From assembly GCA_034440235.1 (NCBI GenBank), contig JAWXBR010000058.1, positions 1 to 62,596 on the forward strand: a stretch of DNA of 62,596 nt, given 5' to 3'. The position numbers and the translations under genes are program-made. This stretch comes from JAWXBR01 sp034440235 (lineage in GTDB: Bacteria; Bacteroidota; Ignavibacteria; Kapaibacteriales; Kapaibacteriaceae). The notes below the pieces were generated by a model. It worked only from the letters and a program-made list of their open reading frames with translations, did no database searches and was not told where the DNA came from. Shown piece after piece: positions 49,522 to 58,825 of this stretch (positions are counted from its first letter, which is position 1; each line of letters starts with the position of its first letter).

Positions 49522-52458
49522 TCAGCGTATGACATTAAGCGCAGTTTCTCGCACTCCATGAGATGAAGTTACGCGCACGCGATACACACCCGAAGCAAGA
49601 CCATCGAGCGAAAGCCTGCTACTCGTGCCGGCATCAACACTGATGCTCATTACCAGCGCACCAGATACTGACATTACCTCTATGCGCTGTACGTTTTCGC
49701 CGTAGTAGATCGTTGCTTCATCCGAAGCGGGGTTAGGTGCGATAATGAGCGGACGTTCGGTAATAACGTCGTCGACGCTATTTGGCACCTGACGTAATTC
49801 CATCCTGTACCATGGCGTTGCGTTCTGCTGAGTGTTTACTGTGACGCTGAACTTGCCGGTGCTATTCCGTGTCGCGAGTATGCGATTGCCACGGGGCTGC
49901 GCATCCGCGCCAAGGGGCTGCACGTACATGGTGTCGAAATCGGGCGCTGTGTATGTGATGCGAACGATCGAGCCTTCCATCTGGGTAGGACCGATTCCGT
50001 TTTTCGTTACGGCGCCGGTTGTTGCATTGAACATCGTGCCTTCGTTAAACATGCGTGTCGATATTGTCAAGAACGCAGTCGGCGTTTTGAACAACGGCAA
50101 TTCTGTAAGCGAGTTTATTACCACCGAAGTATGCTTTGCCTGCGACGTTTCTTCAAGGATCAGTCCAGGCATTTGAATAAGCTGATTAGCGATCGGTCCA
50201 GTCACCGCCACATACCGATCTGTTTGCACCTTTAGCAATGCTTTCGGCACTCTCTTGGCGTCTACAGATGCGTCCCAGAAAATCTGTTCGTTTTCTGCAT
50301 TCAGGTTTGCAAGGTCTACAGTGCCAGCGAGGGCACTTACTTCGAGGTGCGGAAACACAGATTCGACAGGTCCGGGCACTAGCGAAATTGAAATCCGTCT
50401 AAAGGCAGGAATGCGAGTGTCGGTACCTGTGCTTAACGAGTATAACTGATGCAGGTGTAGCCTAGGATACTCGAGCGATTCACGGGTGTTTGTAATAATG
50501 ATTTCTCGAAGCGATGGTTTTACAACCCCTTCTTGCATTGCTCGACTCACCGATGGCAACATTGCAAGCACATTTGGTTTATCTAGTATCTCCCAAGCCG
50601 CTGCACTATCCGCAGACAAACGCCCTGCGCTGGCAGCGCTAGAGAACACGCCAAAAAACACACCGTCCCAATCTTGCAATCCCATGTATGCAGGCAGCGT
50701 AACGCCCATCTCACTCTGATATGGCGTCTGATGCATGATTGCAGTTTGAAGCAAAATCATTGCCTTGCCAGCTGGCCGCATGTAGGACAATGGCGTAAGC
50801 GACCCTCCATATTGCTCGGCTAACATCGACGCTGGCATTGATCGCCAATCTGTAGCTGAGAAAATATCGTAATCGCGTGCAGCGTAAAGGTCAATGAATG
50901 AATACATGCGTGTTGAAGGACATAACAGCACTTCACTCTTTACCGTATCACGAATCATCGTACGTGCATTCTTAAACATCGTCTCGAGTTTATCGAGGTA
51001 GAATGCTGCTTCGTCTTTTGATCGATTCGGCGACAGTGCGTCTGTCCAGTACGTAGCGCGCACAATGCTGTTGTTGGCAACAGTTTCGCCAGGGTATACG
51101 CCTAGAAAGCCAGTCTCTGTAAGACGCACGTCATCAAGAAATACGTCGCCAAGATCTGACCCCATTCCAAACAAGAGCGTACCTGTTGACGCATCACCTC
51201 CCGAACACGTAAAACTGTACGTGTACTGTTTCCATTGCGTGTCAATCGTGAGGTTTTGTGCTAGCCCATAGCTCTCGTACGGAAACACAGAATTGTACGC
51301 ATAGGCGGTCAATGAGCGAGAACCTTGTTCGGGTGTGGTTTTGGCCCAGAACGAAAGCGTATACCGCTGAAGACGCTTGAGATTTGTAGCAACCTGCAGC
51401 AAGTAGATACCATTTGCAGATCGTGCGGCGTCGAGCTTATTAATGCGCACACGCATCGACTGCGTGCCTTCTTTCTTGTCGAGATCGCTAAACTGTGCTA
51501 CAGCCTGAGCGCCAGAATTCACACCGAGTGTCCATACAGGTGAAAACGGGTCTTCAAATCCCGCGTTTTGAAGTTGGTTTGCTGGCGAGGTTGGTGGCTG
51601 CGCCCACCTTGCGTTAAGCTGAGCATCGGTAGTAAGCCCCTTACCACGCAAATAGGCATTGTATAGCGAGTCGATATACCGAACGTGTGCATAGCCGGTA
51701 CTGGATGGTGCTAAAATGTTGCCGCCAAAGTACGTCGGACGCACGATGTCTGACGTGTATAGCCAGTATGCAGAAAACGCTGCGTCTTCTGCAACAACGA
51801 TGAATGGAACTGCCGGCTCATCCTTGTATGCAACATTTGTAAAAACGTTTACATGGTTAAGGAACGCCTTCATGATTGCACGATGTATGCGTTGCACCTG
51901 AGGTTCGAACATTAACGGTGTACGCGAGCCCCAACCAAGAGAGTCGGGGTCGAGAACACCGTCGTCCGGGCGCGGCCGCCAGACAGAATGAAACGCAAAC
52001 GAGCTGTACACACCATTTAGTTTGAGCTGATACACAAACCAGTCGAGTATCCGCATCTGATTTGGGTCGAGTTGTCCGGTTGTTGTGCCATCGGCAAAAA
52101 TCGATCCGCCCTTCCACCATGTAACGTCGATCGTTGTAAAGCGAACGGTGTTGATGCCTAGCGAGCGGAACCGACGAGCCATCGTTACTGCGGTGGCACT
52201 ATCTGGGAAACATGCACTCCACTGTAGGTTCGTGCCCACCACGCGATAGCGCGTTCCATCGGCAAACTGCAAGTGTCCTTGTGGATCGAGCTTCACCCGA
52301 CCGTGAAAGCCAGCTGGTTCGATGAGGCCGCTAACAAGTGCAGTATCAATCTCCACTACGTTATCAAAACCAAACGTGTACGGAGAGATAAGGGGCTGCG
52401 CGTGCAAAGCACACGCAAACACGATAGTTGCAAAGGTTAGTACGAGTATACGAGTCAT
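49522..52458 (-). CDS. Secreted glycoside hydrolase-like protein with internal carbohydrate-binding domain and T9SS domain
   Basis: 978 aa. Signal peptide 1 to about 20. Residues about 55-285 look like the first part of a TIM-barrel hydrolase (YRVVGTNLQWSACFPDSATA; SLGINTVRFTTIDVTWWKGG; FIVVAEDAAFSAYWLY, with a possible acid/base Glu). Residues about 300-455 look like a CBM4/9-type jelly roll (NAGFEDPFSPVWTLG; RYTLSFWAKTTPEQGSRS; GDVFLDDVRLTE). The barrel then seems to resume (YQSEMGVTLPAYMGLQDWDG, possible nucleophile Glu). The end is a T9SS type A domain (IIAPNPASDEATIYYGENVQ; GVYRVRVTSSHGVRE). Probable role: extracellular polysaccharide breakdown; the GH family was not assigned. Confidence 0.72.
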   Translation of the reverse strand: MTRILVLTFATIVFACALHAQPLISPYTFGFDNVVEIDTALVSGLIEPAGFHGRVKLDPQGHLQFADGTRYRVVGTNLQWSACFPDSATAVTMARRFRSLGINTVRFTTIDVTWWKGGSIFADGTTTGQLDPNQMRILDWFVYQLKLNGVYSSFAFHSVWRPRPDDGVLDPDSLGWGSRTPLMFEPQVQRIHRAIMKAFLNHVNVFTNVAYKDEPAVPFIVVAEDAAFSAYWLYTSDIVRPTYFGGNILAPSSTGYAHVRYIDSLYNAYLRGKGLTTDAQLNARWAQPPTSPANQLQNAGFEDPFSPVWTLGVNSGAQAVAQFSDLDKKEGTQSMRVRINKLDAARSANGIYLLQVATNLKRLQRYTLSFWAKTTPEQGSRSLTAYAYNSVFPYESYGLAQNLTIDTQWKQYTYSFTCSGGDASTGTLLFGMGSDLGDVFLDDVRLTETGFLGVYPGETVANNSIVRATYWTDALSPNRSKDEAAFYLDKLETMFKNARTMIRDTVKSEVLLCPSTRMYSFIDLYAARDYDIFSATDWRSMPASMLAEQYGGSLTPLSYMRPAGKAMILLQTAIMHQTPYQSEMGVTLPAYMGLQDWDGVFFGVFSSAASAGRLSADSAAAWEILDKPNVLAMLPSVSRAMQEGVVKPSLREIIITNTRESLEYPRLHLHQLYSLSTGTDTRIPAFRRISISLVPGPVESVFPHLEVSALAGTVDLANLNAENEQIFWDASVDAKRVPKALLKVQTDRYVAVTGPIANQLIQMPGLILEETSQAKHTSVVINSLTELPLFKTPTAFLTISTRMFNEGTMFNATTGAVTKNGIGPTQMEGSIVRITYTAPDFDTMYVQPLGADAQPRGNRILATRNSTGKFSVTVNTQQNATPWYRMELRQVPNSVDDVITERPLIIAPNPASDEATIYYGENVQRIEVMSVSGALVMSISVDAGTSSRLSLDGLASGVYRVRVTSSHGVRETALNVIR

Positions 52459-52485
52459 GGTTGTCTCAAGAATTTGCGTTTATCG

Positions 52486-52575
52486 CGTCCCATTCAGAGG
52501 AACGGCCGTTGCGAACGTCCCGTTCAGCGGAACGACAGTTGTTAACGTCCCACTTGAAGGAACGTATGTGTTACA
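52486..52575. repeat. 30-bp tandem repeat spanning the 3' end of the DUF1501 gene
   Basis: Three diverged 30-bp units beginning CGTCCC (52486, 52516, 52546). The last unit contains the final T9SS codons of the DUF1501 gene; its stop (52542-52544) lies at the edge of the middle unit. The other units lie in the gap before the hydrolase gene. Confidence 0.8.
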
Positions 52576-54125
52576 TCTCGATCGGCCGTTAGTGTTACGA
52601 CGTACGTGCCCGATGCCAATCCACTTACATCGACCGAAGCGAGACCAGTCCAAGCATCTACGGCAACCGTGCGAACGATACGTCCACGCATGTCGCTGAG
52701 AGTGAGACCAACGTGGGCATTGTGATTGACGTTAGCGCGAATTGCGACGGGTCCGGACGCTGGGTTCGGACTCATCGAAATTATTGAGCAGCGCGCGGGC
52801 GTCGCGTCTTCATTCACACTAACGGTCGATTTGAACACAGGCAGCATCGATGGCATAAGATCGCGATAGAGAACACTTTGTGCAGTGGTCTTACTGGTTC
52901 CGAACCATTGCAGAAGCACTGATGCGTATACATTGCGGTAATCGTTTACCATTAGCAGATCGCCGCGTTCGTCGAGATTATTAAAGTCGGGGTCGTTGCC
53001 GAATACTTTACCACCATCGACATCTTTACCAAACACGAACAGTGGTGCTGCCGTACCGTGGTCAGTGCCAATCGATCCGTTTTCTGCAACACGCCTTCCG
53101 AATTCGCTGAACGTCATGCCGGCAACCTTGTCATCAAGATTGTTGGTCTTCATATCACTCATGAATGCTGAAACTGCGTCACTGAGTTGCGCAAGCAATT
53201 GTGCGTGCGCGCCTTGCGTAGTATCCGCAGTCGAAACCTGGTTTGCATGTGTATCGAAGTTGCCGTTTTGCCAAGAAACCATGTACACGCGCGACTTAAG
53301 GCCACCACGAATAAGTTGAGCAACTGCCTTGAGTTTGTTGCCGATGTCTGTATTTGGAAACTGTGTAGTTGGTGTCACAGCCTTATCAGCTGCAGCTTTT
53401 ACAACACCCGCATACACGTTAGACGCACGAGAGATACTGCGCATGAAATCTACTTCGCGACCGGCAGGTGTATCACCAAGATTGCCAGGTGGGATTTCTT
53501 CTCCGCCGCCGCCCGAATTCACAAGTCTGTAAAATTCATCGGGATCGCGGAAGCTGACGCCCATGGCACCGTTCGGACCTGTGAATCCAAGCGATAGAGA
53601 TGTGCCTATCTGAACAGCAAGTGGATGTTCTGGAAGTTGCTGAGGATAGTTTGGCGCCATCGTTTGCAGATAGCGTCCGACCCATCCCGTCGACCCAAAA
53701 ACATCGGAATCGGTTGATGTAAGCCAGATGTCCGTTCCACGGAAGTGCGATCGATCAGGATTGGGATACGTCACACCCTGAACGACGGCAAGGCGGCCCT
53801 CGTCGTACATCGAGCGGAAGCCCGACATAGAAGGATGCCAACCGAGAGTGTCGTTTAAGCGAAGTGCTTTGTTCTTTTGGATAGCAATCGTCGGACGATT
53901 CGCGTAATACTTGGGATCGGTATATGGAATGACGGTGTTCAATCCATCATTGCCACCTGTAAGCTGGATAAGGACGAGAATTCTGTCGGTACTATCCAAC
54001 AATTGCTCAAGTCCCGTATCGCCGCTTGCAAGTGCTTTCACGGAGAAAGAGTCCACAAGTGTCGGCAGTGTGGCCAGCGCGAGGCCAGTTGCCCCAGTCG
54101 ACTGCATAAAGCGTCTGCGGTTCAT
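52542..54125 (-). CDS. DUF1501 family protein with Tat signal and T9SS domain
   Basis: 527 aa. The N-terminus NRRRFMQSTGATGLALATLP is a twin-arginine signal. The body matches DUF1501, which is related to the alkaline phosphatase/sulfatase fold: LIQLTGGNDGLNTVIPYTDP, SHFRGTDIW, NFDTHANQ, MTFSEFGRRVAENGSIGTDH, with possible metal ligands among the His and Asp. The C-terminus is a T9SS type A sorting domain (ISMSPNPASGPVAIRANVNH; LASGTYVVTLTADRDV). It lies 9 bp after the DUF1800 gene; the pair is common in many phyla and its function is unknown. Confidence 0.88.
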   Translation of the reverse strand: MNRRRFMQSTGATGLALATLPTLVDSFSVKALASGDTGLEQLLDSTDRILVLIQLTGGNDGLNTVIPYTDPKYYANRPTIAIQKNKALRLNDTLGWHPSMSGFRSMYDEGRLAVVQGVTYPNPDRSHFRGTDIWLTSTDSDVFGSTGWVGRYLQTMAPNYPQQLPEHPLAVQIGTSLSLGFTGPNGAMGVSFRDPDEFYRLVNSGGGGEEIPPGNLGDTPAGREVDFMRSISRASNVYAGVVKAAADKAVTPTTQFPNTDIGNKLKAVAQLIRGGLKSRVYMVSWQNGNFDTHANQVSTADTTQGAHAQLLAQLSDAVSAFMSDMKTNNLDDKVAGMTFSEFGRRVAENGSIGTDHGTAAPLFVFGKDVDGGKVFGNDPDFNNLDERGDLLMVNDYRNVYASVLLQWFGTSKTTAQSVLYRDLMPSMLPVFKSTVSVNEDATPARCSIISMSPNPASGPVAIRANVNHNAHVGLTLSDMRGRIVRTVAVDAWTGLASVDVSGLASGTYVVTLTADRDVTHTFLQVGR

Positions 54126-54134
54126 GGATACTCC

Positions 54135-55523
54135 TTACATCAATTGAAATTCGGGCATTCGTACAATAGCCTGAACAAGGAGCTTCAGACGGTTTTTTGC
54201 GGCTGGCGATTCGATATCCCACTCATACACAGGCGCTCCAGCCAAGAGGATCTCTAGAAGTACATCACGTTGTTCCTTGCTTGTAGCAACTGGTAACAGA
54301 TACTCTGCAAAATGAGCAACAAGCTTTACTGCATCGTTTGAATCAGGGAACGCTTTGGCCATTGCAACAAGATCTGGGGCAATCGGAATGCCGGCGAGAT
54401 CACGAAGGCTGTCTGAAGTCGAACCATAACGCCCATCTATGTACGACTCAGCAAAGCGTTGTCGAGACGGGAAGGTCGAGCTCGTAATCCAGTTGTGATG
54501 TCCCTTCCAACCTTCCACGGTCGGTGGGTAAAACGGCTCTTGATTTAATGCCGTCATCGCTGACTGAGGGTAATTCGGGTGGACATTTGTCGTGGAAGTC
54601 ATGGCGGCTAGACCGATTGTCAGGTCTGCTGGACTCTTTATTAATGCACCACGTAACTGAGCTTCGTAGAAGTGTTCTGATGTGAGCAGTGTTCGAATAG
54701 CGGCGGTTATATCATAGTCAGCCAGTCTGATCACATCTGCTACTTGCGCGAGTGTGGCTGCCGACGGGTTGTATTCGAAAAACAGGCGATACAGCTTAAG
54801 CGCTATGTATAGTCGGCACGCTTCTGTTTCGAGCGTAATACGAACAACATCGGTGTATTCCCAGTTGCCTGTCTGGCCTAGGATCGTCTTCGGCGCTTGA
54901 TCGGCGAACTGCGGATTATACACAGAGCCCGATCCAGCGATGCGCCATCCTGTAAATGCACGAGCCGCTTCGATGATATCCTGTTCTGTGTAATTGCCCA
55001 CACCAAGCGTGAATAGCTCAAACCATTCACGTCCAAAATTTTCGTTAGGATTCCCCTTCAAGCTCAGATTACCATTCAGATAAATGAGCATCGCTGGGTC
55101 GCCAATCATAGCCTCTGCAAGGTCGCGGAACGAGAAGGCTTTCTCACGAATGAGTTTAGCCTGACGCACCATGAACTGAGCGGCATACACAGTTATGTAG
55201 TCGCTCGTAAAATGATTGTGCCAAAACAGAACAATCTTCTCGCGTAGTGAGGGCACCGTAAGAACGTGTTGCATCCACCACATCTGAAGCTCACCCCACT
55301 GCTTATATACCGCGTTAATATCCGTGAAGTTTGGCGGCAGATCTGCCCACGCCGGTGGTGTCGGAGTCGACCCCATGCCAAGGAGCAGGTCCACCGCTGC
55401 CTGTGGAGTCTTGCCCTCCAACGTTTTCACAAGATTGAGAGAAGGGTGGAAGGTTGCACGTCTCGCCAGATGCAGTGCATCTTGATACGAAAGTTCTTCC
55501 GTACGCATTGATAGGTTGGCCAT
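54135..55523 (-). CDS. DUF1800 family protein
   Basis: 462 aa. Typical features: LHLARRATFHPSLNLVKTLE at the N-terminus, REKIVLFWHNHFTSDYITVY, NFGREWFELFTLGVGNYTEQ, AARAFTGWRIAGSG, and PPTVEGWKGHHNWI. No signal peptide was seen, unlike its DUF1501 partner. Almost always found beside DUF1501; a joint role in processing an extracellular substrate has been suggested by context only. Confidence 0.9.
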   Translation of the reverse strand: MANLSMRTEELSYQDALHLARRATFHPSLNLVKTLEGKTPQAAVDLLLGMGSTPTPPAWADLPPNFTDINAVYKQWGELQMWWMQHVLTVPSLREKIVLFWHNHFTSDYITVYAAQFMVRQAKLIREKAFSFRDLAEAMIGDPAMLIYLNGNLSLKGNPNENFGREWFELFTLGVGNYTEQDIIEAARAFTGWRIAGSGSVYNPQFADQAPKTILGQTGNWEYTDVVRITLETEACRLYIALKLYRLFFEYNPSAATLAQVADVIRLADYDITAAIRTLLTSEHFYEAQLRGALIKSPADLTIGLAAMTSTTNVHPNYPQSAMTALNQEPFYPPTVEGWKGHHNWITSSTFPSRQRFAESYIDGRYGSTSDSLRDLAGIPIAPDLVAMAKAFPDSNDAVKLVAHFAEYLLPVATSKEQRDVLLEILLAGAPVYEWDIESPAAKNRLKLLVQAIVRMPEFQLM

Positions 55524-55601
55524 AACTTCCCTAGAATCAACTGATTAGTTGCGCATAACTTACAAACAAGTAGCATTTACGCTGGCATCCACACGTGGAA
55601 T

Positions 55602-55627
55602 CCTCAGATGGCAACCTCGGATGGCAT
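55602..55627. repeat. 13-bp direct repeat between the DUF1800 gene and the YfhO-family gene
   Basis: CCTCAGATGGCAA followed directly by CCTCGGATGGCAT. A related TGGCATCC also occurs at 55583. The 170-bp divergent gap contains no gene; a weak promoter-like TATTTTCG lies downstream toward the YfhO-family gene. Confidence 0.55.
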
Positions 55628-55693
55628 CCTAACACGCGCTTTTGACTGCCACTATCGACGTATTTTCGCGGTTCACAATTACCCTAGGTGTCC

Positions 55694-58228
55694 ATGGCAA
55701 CGGCAAACAAATCAAAATCCTCGTTCGGCATCCCGGAACGCTATAGAGACCTTGCGTTCTGTGGCGTGATCTTGCTTAGTGTCGTGATCTTTTTCGCTGA
55801 CGCACTTTTCACGGGCAAGAACTTTCTGAGTGATGGCGACAACGTAGCCTTCCTGAGCTTCATCCCCTATCTTGAACAGGCTAAAGATTCTGGTGACTTC
55901 CCTCTTTGGATGCCATACATTTTTAGCGGCATGCCCTCGCTTGCCTCGTTCCTCGCTGCTGGCGAACGCTCGTGGGATGTCCTCGGACGTGCATTGTTTG
56001 CCTTGCCACAGATGTTCGGTGCGTTGTTTAATAACGACACCGCGCGCCTGGCAATGTGGTACGCGATCTACGGCTGGGGCGTGTACGCCCTTATGCGTGT
56101 GAAGAAGCAAGAACGACTCATTGCAACGTTTTCTGCTATTGCTGCAATCTTCTCGACGTTTGTAATCATCTGGATAATGATCGGACATAGCACGAAGCCG
56201 GTGTCGATTGCATGTTTTCCCTGGATTCTCCTTGCCCTCGAACGCATCCGCGAACGCTTTACGTTCTTTAACCTTTTCCTTCTCATTCTGCCCCTTGTGG
56301 CGCTGGTAAGCGCCACGCACCCTCAAATGATGTTTTACATCGGCTGTGGCACGGCACTGTACCTTGTCGTTGAACTTGTTTCGAGATTGATTTCTAAGGA
56401 GGGGGCTGCCGCTGTGCTTCGCGCGGCAGGGTGCGTGATTATTGCAGGTGTAATCGGACTCGCCACACATGCAGACATGCTGATGGCTGCACGCGAGTAC
56501 ACGCCACATTCAACGCGTGGATCGGCGCCCCTGCTTCAGGCCGAGAAAAACAAACAAGACGAGACGGGCGGCAACGATTACGAGTATGCTACGAACTGGT
56601 CGTTTTCGCCGGGCGAAGTAATGACCTTTTTCGTTCCGAACTACTATGGATTCGGAAATACAAAGATCAAGGTCGGCAATTCGAAGCGCGAAGAACGCCA
56701 AAACCTCTACTGGGGACAAATGCCGTTCACCGATGCAGCCAACTACATGGGCATTGGTGTGCTCTTGCTTGCGTGTTTAGGTGGCTGGGCGTACAGACGC
56801 GATCCCTTTGTGCAGTTTCTAATTGCACTTGGTTTCTTCTCGTTGTTTTTGTCGTTTGGGAAAAATCTTAGTTTTCTTTATAATATTTTTTACGATTATG
56901 CCCCTGCATTCAATAAATTCCGTGCACCTTCGATGGCGTTGGCTCTTCTGCAGTTTGCTGTGCCGGTCTTAGCAGGCTACGGACTTGCCTCTGTAAAGTC
57001 ATGGCATGCTGTAGCAACTCCACGAACGAAACGAAACGGCCTGATTGTACTGGGTGTAACTGGGGCTTTCCTGCTTATTGGAATTGCATACACCAACATG
57101 TCAAAGGATGACTATAAGAGTGATGTAGCGAATGCACTCTTTGAGAAATCGGGTGGACGCATTAAGAGCGTAGAACAAATTCCAGATTCTCACTTGTCTC
57201 TCGTGCAAGCAGAGATGCAGTCAGACTGGATTGCTACAGGCTTTATCGGCCTAATCTTTGGTATTCTAATTTTTCTAGTCGCTCGCCGAAGCATAAAGCC
57301 TGATGTTGCAATTGCAATGATGTTGCTGTTAATGGTTACCGATCTATGGCGCGTTGGTAGGCGTGGGTACGAACCTAAAAAGGGTTCTTATGAACAGAAC
57401 GTGTTCAAGAAGACTGACGTTGTAGACTACGTTAAGAACGACAAGGGTGTGTTTCGTGTAGCCGACCTTAGCAACAACCCCGCAAACTGGTGGGCTTATC
57501 ACTTTGTTGAAAATGTCCATGGCTACTCTTCTGCGAAACTTCGCGTGTACCAGGACATGCTGGATATTGCGGCGCTCGGGCCTCTTAGAAAGGACGAGAA
57601 AGCGAGTGATCGGGCAGGCAATAGCAGAATTGGAAACCAGCTTGTATGGAATATGCTCGGAGTGAAGTACATCATCGACGATCAGGCTGCACAAAGTCAG
57701 CCAACGTTTTCCTCGCAGTCGGGGATGTTCGTTTATAAGAACACAAGTGCATTGCCACGAGCCTGGTTTGTGGATACGGTAAAGGTGGAAGCGAGCGGCC
57801 TTACAATCCTAGAGCAAATGCGTGATCAAAAATTCGATCCCGCGAATACCGCGTACGTCGAGAAGGCGATCGGTGCATCGGTTGGTGTAGATAGTGCAGC
57901 CACTGCAACTGTTAGTGCAAAATCGAACCAATTGCTAGCACTAAAGACTACCTCGTCACAAAACGGATTCCTTGTTGTGAGTGAAGTGTTCTACCCCGAA
58001 TGGCATGCATATATTGATGGCAAGGAAGTAACGACGCACAAGACAAACTATCTGCTTCGAGGAGTGGTTGTTCCTGCTGGATCGCATGTTGTCGAATTCA
58101 AATTTGCAAGTCCTGCCTTCGAAACCGGGCGTACCATTTCAATTGCGGCAAACGGTCTGGCACTTATAATTGGTGCCCTGGGATTATTCTTTGCATGGAA
58201 AAGTCGGAAACGAGAGGCGATAGCGTGA
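55694..58228 (+). CDS. YfhO-family integral membrane protein
   Basis: 844 aa, about 12 membrane helices over residues 20-560 with a large periplasmic C-terminal part. YfhO-type hallmarks: FADALFTGKNFLSDGDN, PYLEQAKDSGDFPLWMPYIF near the first loop, KFRAPSMALALLQFAVPVLA, and the closing FYPEWHAYIDGKEV / GVVVPAGSHVVEFKF motifs before a last helix. The family includes GT-C-like glycolipid glycosyltransferases in Firmicutes; in this lineage its function is not known. Start at the ATG at 55694 (MATANKSKS) after AGGTG. Overlaps the next gene by 4 bp. Confidence 0.88.
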   Translation: MATANKSKSSFGIPERYRDLAFCGVILLSVVIFFADALFTGKNFLSDGDNVAFLSFIPYLEQAKDSGDFPLWMPYIFSGMPSLASFLAAGERSWDVLGRALFALPQMFGALFNNDTARLAMWYAIYGWGVYALMRVKKQERLIATFSAIAAIFSTFVIIWIMIGHSTKPVSIACFPWILLALERIRERFTFFNLFLLILPLVALVSATHPQMMFYIGCGTALYLVVELVSRLISKEGAAAVLRAAGCVIIAGVIGLATHADMLMAAREYTPHSTRGSAPLLQAEKNKQDETGGNDYEYATNWSFSPGEVMTFFVPNYYGFGNTKIKVGNSKREERQNLYWGQMPFTDAANYMGIGVLLLACLGGWAYRRDPFVQFLIALGFFSLFLSFGKNLSFLYNIFYDYAPAFNKFRAPSMALALLQFAVPVLAGYGLASVKSWHAVATPRTKRNGLIVLGVTGAFLLIGIAYTNMSKDDYKSDVANALFEKSGGRIKSVEQIPDSHLSLVQAEMQSDWIATGFIGLIFGILIFLVARRSIKPDVAIAMMLLLMVTDLWRVGRRGYEPKKGSYEQNVFKKTDVVDYVKNDKGVFRVADLSNNPANWWAYHFVENVHGYSSAKLRVYQDMLDIAALGPLRKDEKASDRAGNSRIGNQLVWNMLGVKYIIDDQAAQSQPTFSSQSGMFVYKNTSALPRAWFVDTVKVEASGLTILEQMRDQKFDPANTAYVEKAIGASVGVDSAATATVSAKSNQLLALKTTSSQNGFLVVSEVFYPEWHAYIDGKEVTTHKTNYLLRGVVVPAGSHVVEFKFASPAFETGRTISIAANGLALIIGALGLFFAWKSRKREAIA

Positions 58229-58824
58229 CGCTAAGTGATTTAATAAAGACGGTTGAAACGTCGCTGGCTGAGCACGGACACATTCGTTTTACGGATGAAC
58301 AGTTCAGAACAATGGATCCGATTCAAGTGGATGCTTTACGTCAGAAGTACGGCAGCCGTGCTGTGATGATGCTCCCAGAGCACGAGATAGTATTCATGGA
58401 ATGGCTTAAAGAGAACGACCGCCCTGTGTGGGACGATCTCTGGGCCGCAGAAACAGTCCCCTATCTTGTTAGTCTCGCCTACCTATCAGACTTTGCCGGT
58501 AAGAACGTCGGCGGTGGATATGTTATCTGCGACCTCGCCGTTGAAGACAACTATTACTTCTCTCCACAACTTCTGCTCGAGAAAGAATCCGACGCGTTTG
58601 TGAATGCTTCGCGAGATCGTTTTTCGACTCGTAGATCACTCACGCCAGGTCAACTACTTGCCCTCGAAGCCAGTATAGGAGCAGTAGACATCTGGCATTT
58701 CGCACACCGTCATGAGTTGTCAATCGAATCGGTGAAGAAAGCTGTACGCGATCTCGTAGATGATCGCATTCTTCTTCATGTGCCACAGGCAGATCACCTC
58801 ATGTTATACTTCGACGTTCGTTAA
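58225..58824 (+). CDS. Conserved-looking hypothetical protein, cytosolic
   Basis: 199 aa from the GTG at 58225, which overlaps the YfhO-family stop (GTGA) and has GAGAGG upstream; an ATG at 58195 is possible but overlaps more. No domain recognised. The sequence is soluble and acidic (LSDLIKTVETSLAEHGHIRF; WLKENDRPVWDDLWA). Residues about 145-195 (SLTPGQLLALEASIGAVDIW; ELSIESVKKAVRDLVDDRIL) have the helix-turn-helix-then-strand pattern of a winged-helix domain, which is only suggestive. Probably co-translated with the YfhO-family gene and lysC. Confidence 0.7.
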   Translation: MTLSDLIKTVETSLAEHGHIRFTDEQFRTMDPIQVDALRQKYGSRAVMMLPEHEIVFMEWLKENDRPVWDDLWAAETVPYLVSLAYLSDFAGKNVGGGYVICDLAVEDNYYFSPQLLLEKESDAFVNASRDRFSTRRSLTPGQLLALEASIGAVDIWHFAHRHELSIESVKKAVRDLVDDRILLHVPQADHLMLYFDVR

Positions 58825-58825
58825 G

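Noticed and set aside
52486..52575. 30-bp repeats as a mini CRISPR
   Set aside because: Units are back to back and diverged, with no spacers; one unit is coding.
55712..56509. Minus-strand 265-aa frame opposite the YfhO-family gene
   Set aside because: Composition is that of an antisense shadow (Lys/His/Cys-rich), with no domain; the plus-strand frame is well supported.
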